Origin: Margaritispora aquatica
Lineage: Eukaryota; Ascomycota; Leotiomycetes; Helotiales; Discinellaceae
DNA: 64,000 bases
NCBI GenBank assembly: GCA_007644065.1
Contig: VJWN01000006.1
Span: forward strand, 124,001 to 188,000
Reading direction: 5' to 3'
Part shown: piece after piece, positions 60,165 through 64,000 of the stretch
How positions within the stretch are numbered: position 1 is the first letter of the stretch
Layout of the letters: each line of letters begins with the position of its first letter
The notes under the pieces: model-generated
Database searches by the model: none
What the model was told of the DNA's origin: nothing
Seen by the model: only the letters and a program-made list of their open reading frames with translations
Program-made: the position numbers and the translations under genes

Positions 60165-60660
60165 GTGAGAGTGAGCTGGAACGGGTAATGTAACGATACA
60201 GTCTATTGGGCGTTTTAGCGATTGTTTCTAGAATTAGGGAGGGGATTAGGAGGGGATTTTGGATTTGAGAGTTTACAGCATTTTAGATTCGACATCTGGG
60301 AGTAGGTATGGGATGTATAAGAGATAATAGGATAATCGAGATACGAAGTATGACTCTGGACAACTATATATCAGGCCCTTTCTACTCACTTGTGATTCAG
60401 TATGAACTTGAAAACTGGGCCCCACCTGTGCTCAGCACATTGATGTCAAAAATGTATATATACATAGAACAACGAAATGGCCTACAAATGTCAAACATTC
60501 AGGATATGGGGTTAACTATAGAAAACGCCTTGGATCAGCAATATCATGCGGACAAATGATATCCCCTTCTCTTATTAATATTTGATCCATATCCAGCGAA
60601 AGGTTCGCCATGAAAACATGGCAAAAATTACAAAAAATAAGTCATAAACGACGGGGATTG
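60165..60660. other. Intergenic, no gene recognised
   Basis: 496 nt. An A-run at 60632-60637 (T's on the minus strand) is the likely end signal of the tRNA-Lys gene. Confidence 0.5.
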
Positions 60661-60756
60661 AGCCCGAGGTGGGGCTCGAACCCACGACCTTGAGGTGCCT
60701 TTTGAAAGGTAGTTATTCATAAGAGCCACACGCTCTACCGATTGAGCTACCCGGGC
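60661..60756 (-). tRNA. tRNA-Lys (CTT) with 23-nt intron
   Basis: Acceptor stem GCCCGGG/CTCGGGC (one G-T pair), D-arm GCTC...GAGC, T-arm GTGGG-TTCGAGC-CCCAC, discriminator T. The anticodon CTT is at 60721-60723; the intron (60697-60719) follows the base after the anticodon. The anticodon stem TGTGG/CCTCA has one T-T mismatch in its middle, which is unusual. Confidence 0.93.
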
Positions 60757-61200
60757 TTGCTGTTTGATGTGGGAGTGTTGTGTTGTTGGTTTGATAAAGG
60801 TGTGGTGGGGATTAAGCGAAGGTTTTTTTTTCCTCGGTAGGTTGGGCAGAGTTTTTTTTGTGGAGAATGGCTTCGGACATTTAGCTTGGGATGGTGTGAG
60901 ACTTACAAGCGCAAGGATTAGTTGTGTTGAGCAGGTTTAAAAACTTGGTTGGTTTATTATACTTGTAGTTGGTTTGTCAGTTCTCTGTACAGGAATGAAT
61001 GTTTGTCCACCATACTTTAGTGTTGGATTTAAGCGAGGTAAGAGGGAGAAATGTAATGGCTCTGAACTGGCTTTGTCTTTGAGTTCAATAACATGTCGTG
61101 AGTTTCTGTACTATTACTAGCTACTGAAAAGCAGCAGAGCAGCTTTTGATCTTCTAATATGGCTGTTTCAAGTCTTTGGTATTCTCTCAAATTGTTTCAT
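60757..61200. other. Intergenic, no gene recognised
   Basis: 444 nt between tRNA-Lys and the 3' end of the SPOUT methyltransferase gene. Confidence 0.5.
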
Positions 61201-62440
61201 TTACTCGTTATTGACCACTAGCTTCCTTAAACCAGAAAGCCCAATCCATACAGCCTCCTCAGTCCTAATCGTCCGACTTCCTTGACCGGGACAGACGTTG
61301 ATCCACCGATCAAACACATCCTTTGCTTCAACGACACCCAATTTCTGTAACTCGCTATCGTTCTTCACTGCGACTTCAAGTCCAGCAACGCCTCCGAATA
61401 ATATCAGCAAATGCTTGAATTTCTCGACCTTCGCCTCTCCAGCATAAAGGTCCTCCATATTCACACCCCTCTCGGATGTGCCAACCGTGATATCATAGCC
61501 TCCATCGTATGTACACTCAGTAAACACATCACTTAATCCACCCGCTTTCCTAACCGTGAAGCCCCAATAATAACCACTTTCTTCTCGTGGCTCCTCTGGT
61601 CCAACAGGCTCTGCGTCAATCACCTCAGCCTTAACATTCGTGCTCGCCTCTTCTGCACCATCCTTAAATTTCAAGGTAACTCTCGTATTTGGGGGTATCT
61701 GCTCTTCAATCGTAACTGGAATCCTCAACCCCGCCTCCACAAACGTGCCATGCTCATCTGAACCTGGAAGCGTCACGCCCTCTCTGTACGGACACCACTC
61801 ATCCGGCTTCAAATGATGTGGCAGATCTAGACTCGGGAGCGTTCCTGCTGTTCGCAGGTTTGCGTGCAGCGGGAAGAGGATCTTGCGTAAGTGAGGTGGT
61901 GTTTCGAGGTAGCTGAGCAAATGTATAATGAAGTGATCCGGGTCCGAGGAGCCAGTGTATTCGTCTTGGGAGGGGTCGGCTTGGTGGCCATGAGAGTGCG
62001 AGCGGTTATGGTGACGTTTGTTTCCGTGCGTATGACCGTCTGAGAAGATCACTACTTCGTCGACGCAGAAGACTGAGAGGGCGCGAGCAATGTAGCCGCA
62101 GAGAGCGTTTCTTTGGTCATGGCTTTGGCAGCTGGATATCATTAGTGTACATGGCAGATCTTGCTTATAAGGAGACATACTTGGCTATGATACTACCAGG
62201 CAGCGCAACACTGACTGTCCAGTCTCGCCCTTTCACTGGCTTGAATACCGCTGTTGGCTTGGTTGTGTCGACCTCTGCGGGGACAATTGAAGGTGTTGAA
62301 GATACTGCAGGCGTGCCATTGGCAACTGGTTTCGCTTCTGCTTGGCGTTTCCGCTTCTGTTACCAGTATATTAGACCCAATGATTCGGAATAGCCTCAGA
62401 ACAAAGAACATACCTTTGCATTTGTTTCTCCTCTCCCCAT
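61201..62440 (-). CDS. SPOUT-family RNA methyltransferase (C9orf114/SPOUT1-like)
   Basis: Exons 62440-62414, 62356-62181 and 62131-61201 (57- and 49-nt introns) give 377 aa. A basic N terminus (AKKRKRQAEAK) likely targets the nucleus. The domain starts with W-T-V-S-V-A-L-P-G-S-I-I-A, then ARALSVFCVDEVVIF, LLSYLETPPHLRKILFP, and ends with KHLLILFGGVAGLEVAV and CPGQGSRTIRTEEAVWIGLSGL, the knotted AdoMet-binding part of the family. A His-rich loop (about 103-125) is inserted after the first strand, and a beta-rich insertion of OB-fold type (about 190-280) sits in the middle, as in the human homologue. Members methylate RNA. It is divergent from the thioredoxin gene, 220 nt apart. Confidence 0.88.
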
Positions 62441-62660
62441 TTTGAGTATTGTTTCTGAAGCAAGACTTGGGCGGTCAAATAAATTCTTCGGCAGAATATT
62501 TCCTTGATCCGTGCACTTTCTCAGCCTTGCTGTGCCTTACCTTACCAAACAAGGGTATGATGTCCAGCCAGATCTCCTGCTTATCAAGAATCCCATACAA
62601 AGATTCCCCTCCATAGCTCAACTTCTACAATCACCTTCAACTTTGCCGCAATACAACAAG
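62441..62660. promoter_or_regulatory. Compact divergent promoter, SPOUT methyltransferase / thioredoxin
   Basis: Only 220 nt separate the two start codons on opposite strands, so promoter elements are probably shared. No specific motif identified. Confidence 0.45.
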
Positions 62661-63395
62661 ATGCCTTCTTCAGTCAGTATTGGCTCGTCTGCTGAGTTCA
62701 GTAAACTCTTGGGATCATCCACCATTGTCATAGCAGATTGTATGTCTCTCCCTCGCTCTCAAGGCTGTTACTAACCACCCCTCAGTCTATGCGGATTGGT
62801 GTGGACCATGCAAAACCATTGCGCCCATCTATGAGGGTCTTGCTGCGAAACACTCGAAGCCAAATCGTGTTACATTTACAAAAGTCAATGTGGATAATCA
62901 GCAAGAAATCGCACAAAAATATAGCGTGCGAGCGTATGTATATTATCTATCTGAATGCCGCAAAGTGCTGACCGAAATAGCATGCCTACATTCCTCATTT
63001 TCAAGAGCGGAACTGTAATCAACACAATCAAGGGCGCCGACCCTCGAGGCCTGACAAATGCTGTCGAAGCGGCAGTGAAGCTTTCCGGAGCCGCTGCACC
63101 TTCGTACTCGACCGCTGGCCGAACACTAGGTGGTACACCACCTCGTGGAACATCATTGGCGAGACCATATAACTTCCAAGCATTTTTCGACGGTATCATT
63201 GCTTTCTTAGGACTTTACTTCATCAGCTTGTTTTCTCTGGATGCATATGCTGCAGCAGAGGCCAGTCCGTTCAACGTCAACAGGGTTCCAAGTGCTCCAG
63301 GTACAGCATCGAGGCCTGGTGAGAGGAGATCCGGGGCAGCGACACAGATTGGCAAGAAGTTGGGTACCATTGCGGATCTTCAAGGTGGCGATTAG
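62661..63395 (+). CDS. Thioredoxin with C-terminal extension and hydrophobic segment
   Basis: Exons 62661-62739, 62786-62933 and 62981-63395 give 213 aa, twice the size of classical thioredoxin. Residues 1-105 form the thioredoxin fold with active site W31-C-G-P-C35, KVNVDNQQEIAQKY and the cis-Pro motif V-R-A-M-P-T-F. The first 30 residues lack a cleavable signal. The extension carries a Gly/Thr/Arg-rich linker, a hydrophobic helix at about 148-165 (IIAFLGLYFISLFSL) and a basic Ala/Gly tail, so the enzyme may be held at a membrane. Reduces disulfides of partner proteins. Intron 1 lies just before the WCGPC active-site motif. Confidence 0.9.
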
Positions 63396-63624
63396 AGTTG
63401 TGATACCAATTTTGCGAAGACCTGCTTTTAGGTTACAATGTTAAGCTTTGCATTTAGCTATCAATAAGTGTATACTAAGTATGTGCTTGCCTTATGAGAT
63501 ATCAATCGAAATCACACGGGTCCTAGACAAGTGTCTGATGGGGTTGTTCTAGATTCACGAGATAAAACACTCAATTATGTTACTAGTTTATAGCTGCCGT
63601 GTTCTATCTCCTCTACTTGAGAAT

Positions 63625-64000
63625 CTATTGAAATCCAATATTCTTCCTGGGCACATACAGACTATCAATACTATCAATCTCCTCCTTTGTCAACTCAAAA
63701 CTGACAGCCTGCACAGCCTCATCCACTCTCTCAATCTTGCTCATTCCAATGATCGGACTCGTCATGAACGGCTTGCTTAAACTCCACGCAATGACTACAA
63801 TCGCCATACTGGTGCCCCGCTTCTTCGCGATCTCCTCAATCGTCCGATTGATCTTGATATCCGCCTCCGTAAATTCATTTCCCAGAAATGAACCCTTCAT
63901 TGAGTCGCCCCTCTCACTCTCCTTGAAGCTCGCGTGCGGACGAGTGAGATATCCCATCGCAACAGGCGACCACGGGATCATACCCATCCCAAATTTCGCC
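63625..64000 (-). CDS. Aldo/keto reductase, C-terminal part (gene runs off the window)
   Basis: The minus-strand frame is open from the window edge to a stop at 63625. It shows C-terminal landmarks of the aldo/keto reductase superfamily: GMIPWSPVAMGYLTRP, IEEIAKKRGTSMAIVVIAWSLSKP, PIIGMSKIERVDEAVQAV and ELTKEEIDSIDSLY. These form the last helices and the NADP-binding loop of the barrel. The catalytic Asp/Tyr/Lys lie in the missing N-terminal two thirds, so activity and substrate cannot be judged. Confidence 0.9.
   Translation of the reverse strand, partial: AKFGMGMIPWSPVAMGYLTRPHASFKESERGDSMKGSFLGNEFTEADIKINRTIEEIAKKRGTSMAIVVIAWSLSKPFMTSPIIGMSKIERVDEAVQAVSFELTKEEIDSIDSLYVPRKNIGFQ

Overview
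The window looks like nuclear DNA of a filamentous ascomycete (Pezizomycotina; a leotiomycete-like fungus is possible, but that is inference). Supporting signs are genes split by short GT-AG introns (mostly 44-106 nt) with CTAAC/CTGAC-like branch points, dispersed single 5S rRNA genes, intron-containing tRNAs, a HET-domain gene, Zn2Cys6 and fungal-specific transcription factors, and a carotenoid/opsin cluster. Exon joins were worked out by hand and checked for reading-frame continuity; they are models, not transcript evidence.

Region 1 (1.3-12.9 kb) is a retinal and rhodopsin cluster in the order carO (opsin), carB (phytoene desaturase), carRA (lycopene cyclase/phytoene synthase), all on the minus strand, then carX (retinal-forming carotenoid oxygenase) on the plus strand. 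Together these make beta-carotene, cleave it to retinal and supply the opsin that binds it. Region 2 (14.1-22.4 kb) holds a U-box-like protein of unknown function, a large PARP6/PARP8-type mono-ADP-ribosyltransferase and a predicted secreted protein.

Region 3 (22.8-29.6 kb) is gene-poor at first: tRNA-Phe and a 5S rRNA gene, then degraded coding remnants. A HET-domain gene follows, then a CorA-like membrane protein lying about 30 nt behind a small Zn2Cys6 regulator. Region 4 (30.1-39.6 kb) groups a divergent GAPDH paralogue, a fungal_trans regulator, an anion:cation symporter-type MFS permease, a D-glycerate 3-kinase and a tartrate/D-malate dehydrogenase. It reads as a candidate tartrate-to-glycerate-to-3-phosphoglycerate catabolic cluster and is the most interesting functional hypothesis here. 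A second, identical 5S rRNA gene follows at 39.8 kb.

Region 5 (42.3-52.5 kb) has an O-fucosyltransferase-like type II membrane protein, a decayed gene, a small hydrophilic protein with an internal repeat, an aquaporin and a PA-TM-RING ubiquitin ligase. Region 6 (53.1-64 kb) has a decayed NADAR gene, three small paralogous zinc-knuckle-like proteins, a receptor-like L-domain membrane protein, tRNA-Lys, a SPOUT methyltransferase, a thioredoxin with a hydrophobic C-terminal segment and the 3' end of an aldo/keto reductase that runs off the window.
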